A stretch of 64,000 bases of DNA from Streptomyces sp. SID13726 (GCF_010548375.1 NZ_JAAGLY010000002.1:806001-870000), one strand, 5' to 3'; positions 51,981-61,529 are shown, counted from the stretch's first letter. Notes: a model not told the origin generated them from the letters alone. Numbers and translations: made by a program.

Positions 51981-54245
51981 GTGACCGCCGTAGCGTCACG
52001 AGCGGGCAATCTGCCCGCGGCGTTCACGAGCTTCGTGGGGCGGCGGAGCGAAGCGGAGAGCGTCGGCGGGCTGCTGGATGCAGCACGGTTGGTGACCCTT
52101 ACCGGGGTGGGCGGTGTAGGCAAGACCAGACTGGCGCTGGAGGTGGCCGCCGGACTGGTGACGGCGTACCCGGACGGCGTGTGGATGGTGGACCTCTCCC
52201 CCGTGCAGGAGCCGGCCGCAGTCGCCGAGGTGGCTGCGGCCTCGCTGCGAGTCCCGGACGTGGCCACCCAGGTACCGTTGCGGCAGCTTGCGGGATTCCT
52301 GGCCACGCGACGGGCGCTGGTCGTGCTGGACAACTGCGAGCATGTGCTCGACGCCTGTGCCGAGTTGTCTCAGACTCTGCTCTCGGCGGCCCCCGGGCTG
52401 CGCATCCTGGCCACGAGCCGCCACACGCTGGGCATCACGGGCGAACATGTGTTCTTGGTTCCGCCGCTGTCCGAGGATGACGCGCTCTGCCTGTTGCGGG
52501 ACCGGGGCGCCGCCATCCGGCCGGAGTTCCGAGTGACTGACGCGAACTGCGCGGGAGCTTCCCGGTTGTGTGCCGGTCTGGACAGGCTGCCGCTGGCGAT
52601 CGAGCTGGCCGCATCCCGGCTTCGGTCGTTCACCATTGATCAGATGGTGGACCGGTTGCCTGACCGTTTCGGACTGCTCGGCCGCGGCAGCCGCACCGCC
52701 CCGCGACACCAGCGCACGCTCCGCGGGATGATCGATTGGAGCTACAGCCTGTGCGACCCGGTCGAGCGGCTGTTGTGGAACCGGCTGTCGGTCTTTTCCG
52801 GCGGGTTCGGTCTGGATGCGGTCGAGGATGTCTGCTCGGGGGACGGTGTCGAAGCGCATGAGGCGCTGGACCTCCTGGACCGGCTGGTGGCGCAGTCGGT
52901 CGTACTGGTCGCCGAGGCAGAAGGCCAGCCTCGCTACCGGCTGCTCGAAAGCATCCGCCAGTACGGACGACATCAGCTGCATGAGTCCGGGGAGGAGAAC
53001 AGGCTTCTGCGGCGCCATCATGACTTCTTCCTCGCCCTCGCCGAACGCGTCTACGAACGTTGGTACGGCCCCGACCAGGCGGAGGACCTGACGAGGCTGC
53101 GCATCGACCACACCGATCTGCTGACAGCCCTGGACCACGCCCCGGACCCCGAGAGCAGACTCAAGCTGGTGACCGCGCTGACCTATCACTGGGGCGTCGG
53201 TGGGTTCCTGACCGAAGGACGGCGCCAGTTCGACCGGGCACTCGCCGCCGCACCTCGGCCCACACCCGCCCGCGCCTGGGCTCTGAGTGCTGCGATCTGG
53301 ATGGCGCTCAATCAAGGTGACCGCACGGCAGCCGAACGGTACCTGGGCGAAGCAGAGGCCCTGGATGAGCGGTTGAGTGATCCGTCGCTGCGTGCACACG
53401 TGCGAGGCTTGCGCGGTCTGTCGGCGAACTACGCGGGCCGCCAGGAGGAAAGCATCCGCTGGTACGAAGAAGCGGCGGTAGGTCTGACAGCGCTGGGCTA
53501 TGGACGCGCGGCGGCGTCATGGCGCAGGGCTGTGGTTTGCGTACAGGCGTACGCGGGTGACCCCGGCGCGGCAGTGGCGGGCCGTCCGTTGCTTGCCGCC
53601 GCCGAAGCGAGCGGAGAGCGGTGGGGCTGCGCCCAGCTGCTGATTGCGCTCGGACACAACGCCTGGCAACTCGGCGACTGGGAATCGGCCAAGGCGCTGG
53701 CCCTGTCGGCGCTGAAGAACGTGCTGGGCTTCCACGACCACGTCATGGTCGCCAGAATTCTCGAAGTGCTCGCCTGGGCCACCGCTTCCGGCGGCGATCA
53801 TGAACGGGCGGCCCGGCTGCTGGGCGCGGCAGACGCTCTCTGGCGGGATGCCGGCACCTCCGTCTCCGCGTTCGGCCCGTACATGACGGAACAACACGCG
53901 CAGTGCGAGGAAGTAGTCCTGGCCTCGCTGGGCCGGGCAGCGTACGGGAAGGCTTACGCCGACGGTGGCCGTCATGACAGCCCCGACCGGTCTGCACAGA
54001 TGGCCCTGAACACCGAGGCTAAGCCGGCGTCCAAGACCACCGGCTTGGGGCTGCTCACCCGACGAGAGCGGGAAGTGGCCTCCCTGGTGGCCCAGGGCAT
54101 GACCAACCGTCAGATCGCTTCCACGCTCGTGCTGTCGCCGCGCACGGCAGACCGGCACGTCGAGAACATCCTGTCCAAACTCGGTTTCGGCTCTCGTGCC
54201 CAGATCGCGTCGTGGTGGACCGCGCAGGAGCTACCCACTTCCTAG
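51981..54245 (+). CDS. LuxR-family regulator with NB-ARC-type ATPase (LAL/AfsR-like)
   Basis: 754 residues from GTG 51981, nine bases behind GGGAGG; a GTG at 51972 is too close to that site. Domains: P-loop NTPase (VTLTGVGGVGKTRLALEVA, Walker B ALVVLDNCEHVL, RILATSRHTLGITGEHV), winged-helix/arm region, TPR-like helices (about 380-650), and a C-terminal LuxR HTH (LTRREREVASLVAQGMTNRQ, SPRTADRHVENILSKLGF). This is the type of predicted ATPase regulator often found at secondary metabolite or catabolic loci. The target is not evident; the flanking genes are a hydrolase and a protease. Confidence 0.9.
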   Translation: MTAVASRAGNLPAAFTSFVGRRSEAESVGGLLDAARLVTLTGVGGVGKTRLALEVAAGLVTAYPDGVWMVDLSPVQEPAAVAEVAAASLRVPDVATQVPLRQLAGFLATRRALVVLDNCEHVLDACAELSQTLLSAAPGLRILATSRHTLGITGEHVFLVPPLSEDDALCLLRDRGAAIRPEFRVTDANCAGASRLCAGLDRLPLAIELAASRLRSFTIDQMVDRLPDRFGLLGRGSRTAPRHQRTLRGMIDWSYSLCDPVERLLWNRLSVFSGGFGLDAVEDVCSGDGVEAHEALDLLDRLVAQSVVLVAEAEGQPRYRLLESIRQYGRHQLHESGEENRLLRRHHDFFLALAERVYERWYGPDQAEDLTRLRIDHTDLLTALDHAPDPESRLKLVTALTYHWGVGGFLTEGRRQFDRALAAAPRPTPARAWALSAAIWMALNQGDRTAAERYLGEAEALDERLSDPSLRAHVRGLRGLSANYAGRQEESIRWYEEAAVGLTALGYGRAAASWRRAVVCVQAYAGDPGAAVAGRPLLAAAEASGERWGCAQLLIALGHNAWQLGDWESAKALALSALKNVLGFHDHVMVARILEVLAWATASGGDHERAARLLGAADALWRDAGTSVSAFGPYMTEQHAQCEEVVLASLGRAAYGKAYADGGRHDSPDRSAQMALNTEAKPASKTTGLGLLTRREREVASLVAQGMTNRQIASTLVLSPRTADRHVENILSKLGFGSRAQIASWWTAQELPTS

Positions 54246-54613
54246 GCATCCCGACTTTTGGGTAGAACCACCCATGGCGACCGCAGGGCCCAAACCGTGA
54301 TGATCCTTACGTGAGACACACAGGCGGCGATTCGCCACTACCGTGCGCGAACCCCCGAGCGGAGCGAGGCCCTGCTCTCATGGGCACGCGTCACAGGGCC
54401 CCTCTTTCTGAGGTCGCCGACCGACTCCTCCCCGCCGGCGAGAACTGATACCCGAGCGCGGACGCAGCAGGCACAGCCGAACCCCGCACGTTGCCGGGAG
54501 CGCTCCCACAAGTGACCAAGACGGTCTCAGTGCCTCCTGCCGCCTGTACCCCCCTCGGAGGAGAAACCGGGCCGGTCGGAGTTGCCGACTTGCCCGTGAC
54601 CGGAAGGATGAAC
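54246..54613. other. Leader region of the S1 protease
   Basis: 368 bp without a supported gene. Contains a CebR-box-like palindrome at 54495-54508 and, just before the protease, a GGAAGG ribosome site. No other clear signals. Confidence 0.4.
54495..54508. promoter_or_regulatory. CebR-box-like operator
   Basis: CGGGAGCGCTCCCA matches the Streptomyces CebR consensus TGGGAGCGCTCCCA at 13 of 14 positions; the inner 12 bp are a perfect palindrome. It lies 106 bp upstream of the protease start. CebR or a LacI-type paralogue could bind here. Confidence 0.55.
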
Positions 54614-55846
54614 ATGAGACCACTGATCAGACCGAAGCACCGCAGGGTGGCGCTCGTCGCGAGCGCCGCCGTCATGGTCGCATCGTTCGCGATTCCCACC
54701 TCGTCGTGGGCAGCGGAGACACCCGCCGGGCAGGCCGCCGTCAGCGACAAGGAGCCGAGCCAGGCGCAGTGGAAGAAGCTCGACACGACCGTGAAGAAGT
54801 ACTCCGGCCTCGGAGTCTTCGGCGACGACAGTGGCGGCTCCCAGGTGCTGCGCCTGCCTGCGGGCACCTCCGTCGCGGATCAGGACAAGGCCGCGGCGGA
54901 CGTCCCGGACGGGACGAAGGTCGCGGTCAAGACCAGCAGGTTCACGGAGAACGAAGTGGACCGCATCCAGAAACAGGTCCAGGAAGCCAAATGGGACAAA
55001 GATGCCGGCAAGTACAGCCTCGGCTCCTTCTACGACGGCCAGACGGACAAGCTGATGGTCACCACCGACGCCCCGGCGTCCGTCACGGCATCACTGAAGA
55101 AGACCTTCGGCGACAAGGTCGAAGTGCTCCGGTCCCGCATGGAACAGCAGTACACGCGGTTCAACGACGTGGAGTACTTCAACGGAGGTGACTCCCTCAA
55201 GTCTCCCAACGGCACCGGCAAGTGCACGTCCGCCTGGAAGCTCGACATGTACGACCCGTCGCAGAGAGCGACCGCGACCTGGATGACCACAGCCGGACAC
55301 TGCTACACGACCGGTTCAGCCGTCGAGAACGCGAACGGCAACTACATGGGCCAAGTCAAGAAGCTGGGAGACTTCGACGTCGAAGCATTCACGGGCTCCC
55401 GCTACTCCGGCAACATCTTCTCCGGTGGGACCGCCAGCAGTACATCGATCATGAGGACCGCGGGCTCCATGGCGCCGTACAAGGGCCTGAAGGTCTGCAT
55501 GAGCGGGCAGACGACGTACAACCACTGCGGACATCCCGTCAGCAACATCTCGTACGCCTTCAACTGGAACGACGCCCGGGGAGTCAAGCACTACACCAGT
55601 TCCTCGGCTGGATTCACCTTCGACCGAGGCGGAACGAACGCGCCCGACTACGACAACGGCCCTGCCGCCGCGGGCGGCGACTCCGGGGCACCGGTCTACG
55701 TGGCGTACACCGCCTACGACGCCATGGCCGTCGGCAGTCTCTCCGGCACCATCCAGTGGTACGGGAGCTGCAATTGCCTTCAGAAGCGGATGTACGGGGT
55801 CAAGCTCAGCTCCGTCCTCAGTGCCTGGTCCGCCACTCTGGGCTAG
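54614..55846 (+). CDS. Secreted S1-family (chymotrypsin-like) serine protease
   Basis: 410 residues from ATG 54614; the ATG at 54608 sits directly on the GGAAGG site and is less likely. A signal peptide (VALVASAAVMVASFAIPTSS, cleavage near SWA-AE) is followed by a long pro-region of about 150 residues, then the protease domain. Catalytic residues: His229 in TTAGHC, Asp255 in GDFDVEAF, Ser357 in GGDSGAP. Several cysteines (204, 230, 295, 305 region) could form disulfides. Substrate unknown. A hairpin terminator follows. Confidence 0.88.
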   Translation: MRPLIRPKHRRVALVASAAVMVASFAIPTSSWAAETPAGQAAVSDKEPSQAQWKKLDTTVKKYSGLGVFGDDSGGSQVLRLPAGTSVADQDKAAADVPDGTKVAVKTSRFTENEVDRIQKQVQEAKWDKDAGKYSLGSFYDGQTDKLMVTTDAPASVTASLKKTFGDKVEVLRSRMEQQYTRFNDVEYFNGGDSLKSPNGTGKCTSAWKLDMYDPSQRATATWMTTAGHCYTTGSAVENANGNYMGQVKKLGDFDVEAFTGSRYSGNIFSGGTASSTSIMRTAGSMAPYKGLKVCMSGQTTYNHCGHPVSNISYAFNWNDARGVKHYTSSSAGFTFDRGGTNAPDYDNGPAAAGGDSGAPVYVAYTAYDAMAVGSLSGTIQWYGSCNCLQKRMYGVKLSSVLSAWSATLG

Positions 55847-55893
55847 CAGCCCTGCCCGGCGGTCGGGAAGTGCCTCGGCCGAGATCCGAAACT

Positions 55894-55920
55894 GCCGGCT
55901 GCCCAGCCCGGGCAGCCGGC
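55894..55920. terminator. Hairpin terminator after the protease
   Basis: Perfect 11-bp stem GCCGGCTGCCC / GGGCAGCCGGC with a 5-base loop, 47 bp past the protease stop. Confidence 0.75.
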
Positions 55921-56028
55921 GCCCGGGCGCACCCTTGTCGGCCCTCCCCCCTGACGGTCCGTCGACCACGCATCTCTTCTCTCCCCACACAGGACCGCAG
56001 TCCTCGCACTCACCCATGGAGCCCGACC

Positions 56029-57216
56029 ATGCCGTCACCCACTTCCACCATTCCGACCCCGATGGACGAGCACGCCGCGCCAGGCGACCATGCCGCCACC
56101 CGGCTCGGCCGCTGGCTGACCGCCGGAACCGGTCACCTCGCCATCCTCACCACGCTCGGCGGCCTGCTCGTCGCCCTCGCCTACGCCATCGGCGGCTGGA
56201 AGATCACCGCCTCCTCGGTCAGCGTCACGGGGCAGGACTTCTCATGGCTACGGCCCGCCAGCTGGGCCATGGCACTCCTTCAGTCGGGCAACCTGACCCT
56301 GGACATCCTGGGTCTGGCCGTCGCCCTGTACACCGCCTACGGAATCGTCGGCAGGCCCGGCCTGCTGCCCGCCTTCGCCGGCGGTCTCACCGCGGTGACC
56401 ATGGACACCGGCTACCTGGGCGGCCTTGCCGCCGGCCTGCTGACCGGCGCTTCCATCACCGTGCTGCGGAAGATCACCGTCCCGGCCAGGTGGCGTGCCC
56501 TGATGGCCAACGTCGTCGTCCCGCTGCTGGCCACCGTGATCACCGCGGTGGTGTTCTTCTCGGCCGTCGCCGCCCCCCTTCTCGCGCACCTCGGCTCGTG
56601 GCTGTCCGACAAGCTGGTCGTACTGGAACTCACCGACCACCATCTCTGGCTCGGGGTACTGCTCGGTCTGCTCGTCTGCTGTGACTTCGGCGGCGCCCTC
56701 TACAAGATCGCCTACGCCTACGCCCTCGCGGGCGTGAACGCATACTCGCCCACGCCGGACCACATGGCCTTCATGGCCGCAACGGTGGCCGCCGGAATGG
56801 TCCCGTCACTGGGCCTCTCCCTGGCCACCCTGGTACGCCGCACGGCGTTCACCGAGGCCGAGCGGAACTACGGCAAGGTGGCCTGGCTGCTCGGCGTGAC
56901 GGGCATCCCGCAAGGCGCGTTCCCCTTCGCCCTGCGCGACCCGCTGAGGGTGATTCCGGCCACCCTGGCCGGCGGTGCCGTCACCGGTGTTCTCACCATG
57001 ACCTTCGGCCCCACCATGGCCGTCCCCCACGGCGGCTTCTTCGCGATCGACCAGATCGGCAAACCCCTGCTGATGGTGGCCGCCATCGCCGCGGGCACCC
57101 TCGTCACCGCCGGCCTCACCATCGCCCTCAAGTGCCTGCGCAAGGCACAAGCCACCGCAGCCGCACACATCACCACGCGCACCCGCGTCCGCACCAGACA
57201 GCCCATGTCCGGCTGA
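56029..57216 (+). CDS. Orphan PTS fructose-family EIIC permease
   Basis: 395 residues from ATG 56029 with GGAG seven bases upstream. About nine hydrophobic segments. The region IPQGAFPFALRDPLRVIPAT followed by LTMTFGPTMAVPHGGFFA corresponds to the substrate loop of fructose-type EIIC domains (family pattern E/QGAxPFAxxDPLRVIP...xPHGG). The usual Glu before Gly in the ITEGAIPF motif is Gln here. EIIA and EIIB domains are absent both from this protein and from the neighbourhood, so it must borrow phosphorelay partners or act as a non-phosphorylating transporter or sensor. Confidence 0.78.
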   Translation: MPSPTSTIPTPMDEHAAPGDHAATRLGRWLTAGTGHLAILTTLGGLLVALAYAIGGWKITASSVSVTGQDFSWLRPASWAMALLQSGNLTLDILGLAVALYTAYGIVGRPGLLPAFAGGLTAVTMDTGYLGGLAAGLLTGASITVLRKITVPARWRALMANVVVPLLATVITAVVFFSAVAAPLLAHLGSWLSDKLVVLELTDHHLWLGVLLGLLVCCDFGGALYKIAYAYALAGVNAYSPTPDHMAFMAATVAAGMVPSLGLSLATLVRRTAFTEAERNYGKVAWLLGVTGIPQGAFPFALRDPLRVIPATLAGGAVTGVLTMTFGPTMAVPHGGFFAIDQIGKPLLMVAAIAAGTLVTAGLTIALKCLRKAQATAAAHITTRTRVRTRQPMSG

Positions 57217-57386
57217 GTGACGGACCACCCTGCGGACCACCCCCATCCCGGGGTTGGCATGCTGAACACAGAGAAAGAAGGCCGTGCACCACGCGAAGAA
57301 CACTCTCCAGGACTCAGCTTCCCAAGTGATCGACTTCTGGTCATCGAGTAGGCCGACGTTGCACCGTGGGTTGGGAAGGCACGCCC

Positions 57387-58451
57387 GTGCTGGGTGTAGT
57401 GAAAGCCGATGGAACGACCGAGACCGGTTCTCTGATCGACGACATCGTCCGCAAGGGCGCGAGACGGATGCCGACCGCCGCTCTGGAGGCTGAAGTCAAC
57501 TCCTGTTTCGCGGAGTTGGCCGACCAGCGAGACGAGAGTGGGCGCCGCCTGGAACGGTCGAGGTGAAGGCCCCGCGCGTCAACGACAAGCGCGTCGACGA
57601 GGCAAGCGGCGAGCACAAGCGGTTCTCCTCGGTGATCCTGCCGCCGTGGTGCCGCAAGTCCCCGAAGACCAGCGAGGTGCTGCCGCTCCTCTACCTCCAC
57701 GGCCTGTCGACGGCCAGCGTCATCCGGCTGACCGCCCAATGGCAGGCCGACCACAAGGCGTTCAGCGAGCGCGACCTGTCCGCCACGGAACGTCCACGTC
57801 TGGGCCGACGGTATCCACCTGCGCATACGGCTGGAGGAGGCGAAGCCTGCGGTCCTGGTCGTCATGGGCGTGCGCGCGGACGGAACCAAGGAGCTGATCG
57901 CGATGGCCGACGGCTACCGCGAGTCCTCGGACTCCTGGGCGAGCCTGCTGCGGGACTGCCAGCGGCGCGGCATGCGCGCTCCCGTCCTCGCCATCGGCGA
58001 CGGAGCCCTGGGCTTCTGGAACGCGTTGAACGAGGTCTTCCCGGAAGCCCGCCACCAAAGGTGCTGGGTTCACAAGACGGCCAACTGCCTCGACAGCCTC
58101 CCGAAGTCAGCTCCGCCCGCGGCGAAGAGGGCCGTCCAGGACATCTACAACGCCGAGGCCAAGGAGCACACAGCCGCCGGGGTCAAGGCGTTCGCCAGGC
58201 AATACGGCGCGAAGTTCCCCAAGGCCGTCAAGAAGATCGTCGATGACGAAGATGAGTTGCCGGCGTTCTACGACTTCCCCACCGAGCACTGGATCCGCCT
58301 GCGGACAACCCACCCATCGAGTCGACCTTCGCGTCCGCCCAGGCCCGCTGGCGAACCGTCAATGCACCGCCACCTCGTTGCCCTCGTCCGCGCTGGAGCC
58401 CACTTTGAACGCGGCCAGCTCATTGAACGGTCGCAGACGACCGCGGCGTGA
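57387..58451 (+). pseudogene. IS256-family transposase, decayed by internal deletions and frameshifts
   Basis: Family segments appear in correct order but in changing frames: GARRMPTAALEAEVNSCFAE and LADQRDESGRRL; then VKAPRVNDKRVDEASGEHKR, LPPWCRKSPKTSEVLPLLYL, TAQWQADHKAF; then HVWADGIHLRIRLEEAKP, RADGTKELIAMADGYRES, IGDGALGFWNAL, RHQRCWVHKTANC, YNAEAKEHTAAGVKAF; then IESTFA fused to SAQARWRTVNAP, and finally HLVALVRAGAHFERGQL. Expected pieces are missing between GRRL and VKAP, after HGLS, and between STFA and SAQARW, and single-base shifts occur near 57788, 58309 and 58370. No functional transposase or clear terminal repeats remain. Confidence 0.85.
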
Positions 58452-58493
58452 ATAGGGTGGCGGACCTGCCTCGAAGTTCGAGAACATCCGGTC

Positions 58494-59477
58494 ATGTTGG
58501 ATGGCACGGCAGGACAGGACCTTCCGGTCGGCCTCGGGTTCCGACCGTATCGCGGCGACGAAGACCACGGCGCCATGGCCGCGGTGCGGCTGGGGTGTGT
58601 TGAACGGGACCGGGTCGATGTCCACTCGGTAATGGAAGGGCTCCCGACAGCGCCCGAGATCGCCGAAGCTTCTGCCAAGTTGAAGGAGCCGTCCAAGAAC
58701 CAGAGCCTGGTGATGCTCGACGGGAGCGTCGTCGGCTACTCGACGATCCGGTGGTGGCAAGAGCGGGACGATACGTGGCTGTATCTGCACCGGGGCTACC
58801 TCTTACCCGGGCATCGCGGCCAGGGCATCGGTTCAGCCATGCTGAGCTGGGCCGAAGAACGGATCCGCCAGCTCGTCAAAGAGCATGGAACGGCGCGGAC
58901 GGCAGTGATCGGCGCGAACGCCATGGCCTCCGAGCGGGACGCCACGGCACTTCTGCGCGCAGCCGGCTACCGACGTGTCTTCAGCCTGGTCGAGCTGGAG
59001 CTGGGCGATCTGCAGCAGGTGCCCGAGCCGGGCAGCGAGTTGCCGGCCGGGATACGGACCGGGCCGATCGGGACAAGCCACTACCGTGCAGCCTGGAGGA
59101 CGGTCGTCGATTCGTACGCGGACCGCGGTTTCACTCAGAGATGGCCTTTCCAGGACTTCGTCGACACCGCCGACCCGGCATGCTGGAGAGCTGCCTGGAA
59201 CGGGCAGGACATGGTCGGCGTCGCCCTCTGCTCCATCCGCCGTCACGACCACACCGTGGGCGAGGTGGAAGAGCTGAGTGTCCGGACGGACCAGCGACGC
59301 CTCGGAATCGGCCGGGTCCTGCTGCTGGACGGGCTGCGGAGCCTTCGCGAGCAGGGTGCAACGACCGCGCGGCTGTTCACGGGCACGGCAAATCCGCATC
59401 GGTCCTACGACCTTTACGAGAGCGTGGGGTTCCAGCGACGGAACGAGTACGTCCGTTACCGCAAGCCGCTTGTTTGA
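58494..59477 (+). CDS. GNAT acetyltransferase with two GNAT domains
   Basis: 327 residues, ATG 58494. Each half carries an acetyl-CoA binding motif A: LHRGYLLPGHRGQGIGSAML (N-terminal copy) and LSVRTDQRRLGIGRVLLLDG (C-terminal copy), each followed by a motif B-like NxxxxxLYxxxGF or equivalent (SYDLYESVGFQRRNEYVRY at the C-terminus). Double GNATs include MshD-like mycothiol synthases and antibiotic-modifying enzymes; assignment beyond the fold is not possible. Codon 104 is TTA (58803-58805), implying bldA dependence. Lies just downstream of the transposase fossil. Confidence 0.82.
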   Translation: MLDGTAGQDLPVGLGFRPYRGDEDHGAMAAVRLGCVERDRVDVHSVMEGLPTAPEIAEASAKLKEPSKNQSLVMLDGSVVGYSTIRWWQERDDTWLYLHRGYLLPGHRGQGIGSAMLSWAEERIRQLVKEHGTARTAVIGANAMASERDATALLRAAGYRRVFSLVELELGDLQQVPEPGSELPAGIRTGPIGTSHYRAAWRTVVDSYADRGFTQRWPFQDFVDTADPACWRAAWNGQDMVGVALCSIRRHDHTVGEVEELSVRTDQRRLGIGRVLLLDGLRSLREQGATTARLFTGTANPHRSYDLYESVGFQRRNEYVRYRKPLV

Positions 59478-59705
59478 TCGACCGGCCATTGGGCTGTCGG
59501 GTCAGTCCACAGGATTTGACGATGCCTCGGGATTAAGCCAGCCCTGGTGCCGACGACTCAGTGCGCCCCCTTGAGCAAATGGCCCACCCCACGCGGGAAG
59601 GAATGGCCCACATACCTGGGCTGCCTGGATCCTAGAGTGAAAGGTAGAAGGTGACCACCGCGGCCCACGCCAGCCCCCACTTCCCGCACCTCGGAGGAAC
59701 CCCTC

Positions 59706-60626
59706 ATGCAAGCCATCACCGTCCAGGACCGCGAGGCCGGCGCCGGCGGCCTGGCCCTCGCCGAGCTGCCCCATCCGCACGCCGCGGAGAACGACGTGAT
59801 CGTGAAGGTCCACGCCGCCGGCTTCACGCCGGGCGAGCTGGACTGGCCCGGCACCTGGACCGACCGGGCCGGACGCGACCGGACCCCGAGCGTGCCCGGC
59901 CACGAGCTGTCCGGTGTCGTCACCGAACTCGGCTACGGCACCACCGGCCTGACCGTCGGGCAGCGCGTGTACGGCCTGACCGACTGGGCCCGCAACGGCA
60001 CCCTGGCCCAGTACACCGCCGTCGAAGCCCGCAACCTCGCCCCGCTCCCCGCCGACGTCGACCACGTCACGGCCGCCGCACTGCCCATCTCCGGACTCAC
60101 CGCCTGGCAGGCCCTGTTCGACCACGCGCACCTCCGGACCGGGCAGAGCGTCCTCATCCACGGCGCCGCGGGCGGCGTAGGCTCCATCGCCGTGCAGCTG
60201 GCCCGCTCAGCGGGCGCCCACGTGATCGGCACCGGACGTGCCGACGACCGCGACACCGCGCTGGGTCTGGGCGCCCACGCCTTCCTCGACCTCCAGGCCG
60301 AGAAGCTGGAGGACGTCGGCGACGTCGACGTGGTGTTCGACGTGATCGGCGGCGAGATCCTCGAACGTTCCACCGCCCTGGTCCGCCCCGGCGGCACCCT
60401 GGTCACCATCGCCGAGCCCGTCACCCTCCACCCCCGCGACGGACGCGCCGTCTTCTTCGTCGTCGAACCCGACCGCGACCGCCTCGGCGACCTCGCCCAA
60501 CGGGTACGGGACGGACGCCTCAAGCCGATCATCGGCGACGTGCTGCCGCTCACCGAAGCCATCGCCGCGTTCACTCCGGCCAAGCGGACCCACGGCAAGA
60601 CGATCATCCGCGTCACCGAGGACTGA
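59706..60626 (+). CDS. Medium-chain NADP-dependent oxidoreductase (quinone oxidoreductase-like)
   Basis: 306 residues, ATG 59706 after a GGAGG site. GroES-like N-terminal domain (DVIVKVHAAGFTPGELDWPG, VPGHELSGVV) and Rossmann domain (SVLIHGAAGGVGSIAVQLAR, VIGTGRADDRD). It lacks the catalytic-zinc cysteine and the four-cysteine structural zinc loop, so it belongs to the zinc-independent MDR branch that reduces quinones or enones with NADPH. Monocistronic, apparently. Confidence 0.9.
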   Translation: MQAITVQDREAGAGGLALAELPHPHAAENDVIVKVHAAGFTPGELDWPGTWTDRAGRDRTPSVPGHELSGVVTELGYGTTGLTVGQRVYGLTDWARNGTLAQYTAVEARNLAPLPADVDHVTAAALPISGLTAWQALFDHAHLRTGQSVLIHGAAGGVGSIAVQLARSAGAHVIGTGRADDRDTALGLGAHAFLDLQAEKLEDVGDVDVVFDVIGGEILERSTALVRPGGTLVTIAEPVTLHPRDGRAVFFVVEPDRDRLGDLAQRVRDGRLKPIIGDVLPLTEAIAAFTPAKRTHGKTIIRVTED

Positions 60627-60695
60627 GCCGGGCGGGCCTCTTCGAAGACATGACCGAGGGCCGTACGACGATCACGGCCGGCGGCTGGTGCGGGA

Positions 60696-61373
60696 CTACG
60701 AGCACCGTCCCGCCTCGGCAGAGTCCCGGGTGTACTGCGAGGTGGTGAACCTCCGCCAGACGGGGGCGTGGTGGTCGACGCCGAGGAAGTTCTGGAAGTC
60801 CCAGTAGACGCCTCCTTCAAAGCGGCCGTACCCGTCGCTCGGGCGGACCGGGGTGTTGAGAGGGTCGTGGTCGTTCTCCCAGTCGATGTCCTGGTACCCG
60901 GGGTCGTCGATGCTGTACTGGGTCAGGTAACCCCGGGCATGCTCGATGTCGAGGTCCAGAGCCGGGAACTGGGCCAGCAGGAGGTCGGGGCGCCCCTGGC
61001 ACGGAAGGTCACCGAAGAACGAGCCGCTGTCGCCGGTCTCCTGCTGGAACTGGTCGATCACCGTGCCGTGGTGGAACAGCTCGCAGCCCCAGAAGTCGTC
61101 GTCGTAGATGAAGACCAGGAGCCCCGGGCAGTCGTAGGCGCGTGAAACGTGGAGTTGGGCGCGTCGGCGCAGGTCCCACTCCCAGCCCCGGGTCCAATAC
61201 AGCACGGTCCAGTCGCCGCGACGCTCGTGCAGGGCGTAGGAGTCGAGGTTGACGTCGTGGATGTCCTCCGGATCGAGCGTGTGCTCCTCCTGGTGCCAGA
61301 ACTCCTCCAACGCGCCGTACACCTGCTGGTGGTCGACGCCGTAGAACAGGTTGACGCGCTCGAATGTGCCCAT
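60696..61373 (-). CDS. Unrecognised 225-residue protein
   Basis: Not recognised. From ATG 61373 with GGGGGGA upstream, 225 residues, rich in Asp, Glu, Trp, Tyr and His, strongly acidic, with no signal peptide or membrane helix. Visible features: an aromatic cluster (TVLYWTRGWEWDLRR), an acidic patch (VFIYDDDFWGCELFHHG), and a D/N-rich end (DDPGYQDIDWENDHDPLN). Probably a soluble cytosolic protein. Genuine coding is supported by clean third-position GC and a ribosome site. Confidence 0.65.
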   Translation of the reverse strand: MGTFERVNLFYGVDHQQVYGALEEFWHQEEHTLDPEDIHDVNLDSYALHERRGDWTVLYWTRGWEWDLRRRAQLHVSRAYDCPGLLVFIYDDDFWGCELFHHGTVIDQFQQETGDSGSFFGDLPCQGRPDLLLAQFPALDLDIEHARGYLTQYSIDDPGYQDIDWENDHDPLNTPVRPSDGYGRFEGGVYWDFQNFLGVDHHAPVWRRFTTSQYTRDSAEAGRCS

Positions 61374-61529
61374 GTGTCCCCCCGAGGCGGGTGGTCTGCG
61401 CCGACGGTTGGCGCTCTCACCCGGCAGTTTCGCAACCGCCCGGCTGGAGCTGGTGACCGGGCCGCCTGCCGCATCACGACGTGGTCGAGCCCCGACGAGC
61501 GGACGCACGCGGGAGGCACGAAGCTCAAG

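Noticed and set aside
57217..57386. Left terminal inverted repeat of the IS256 fossil
   Set aside because: No matching inverted repeat could be identified at both ends, so element borders were not called.
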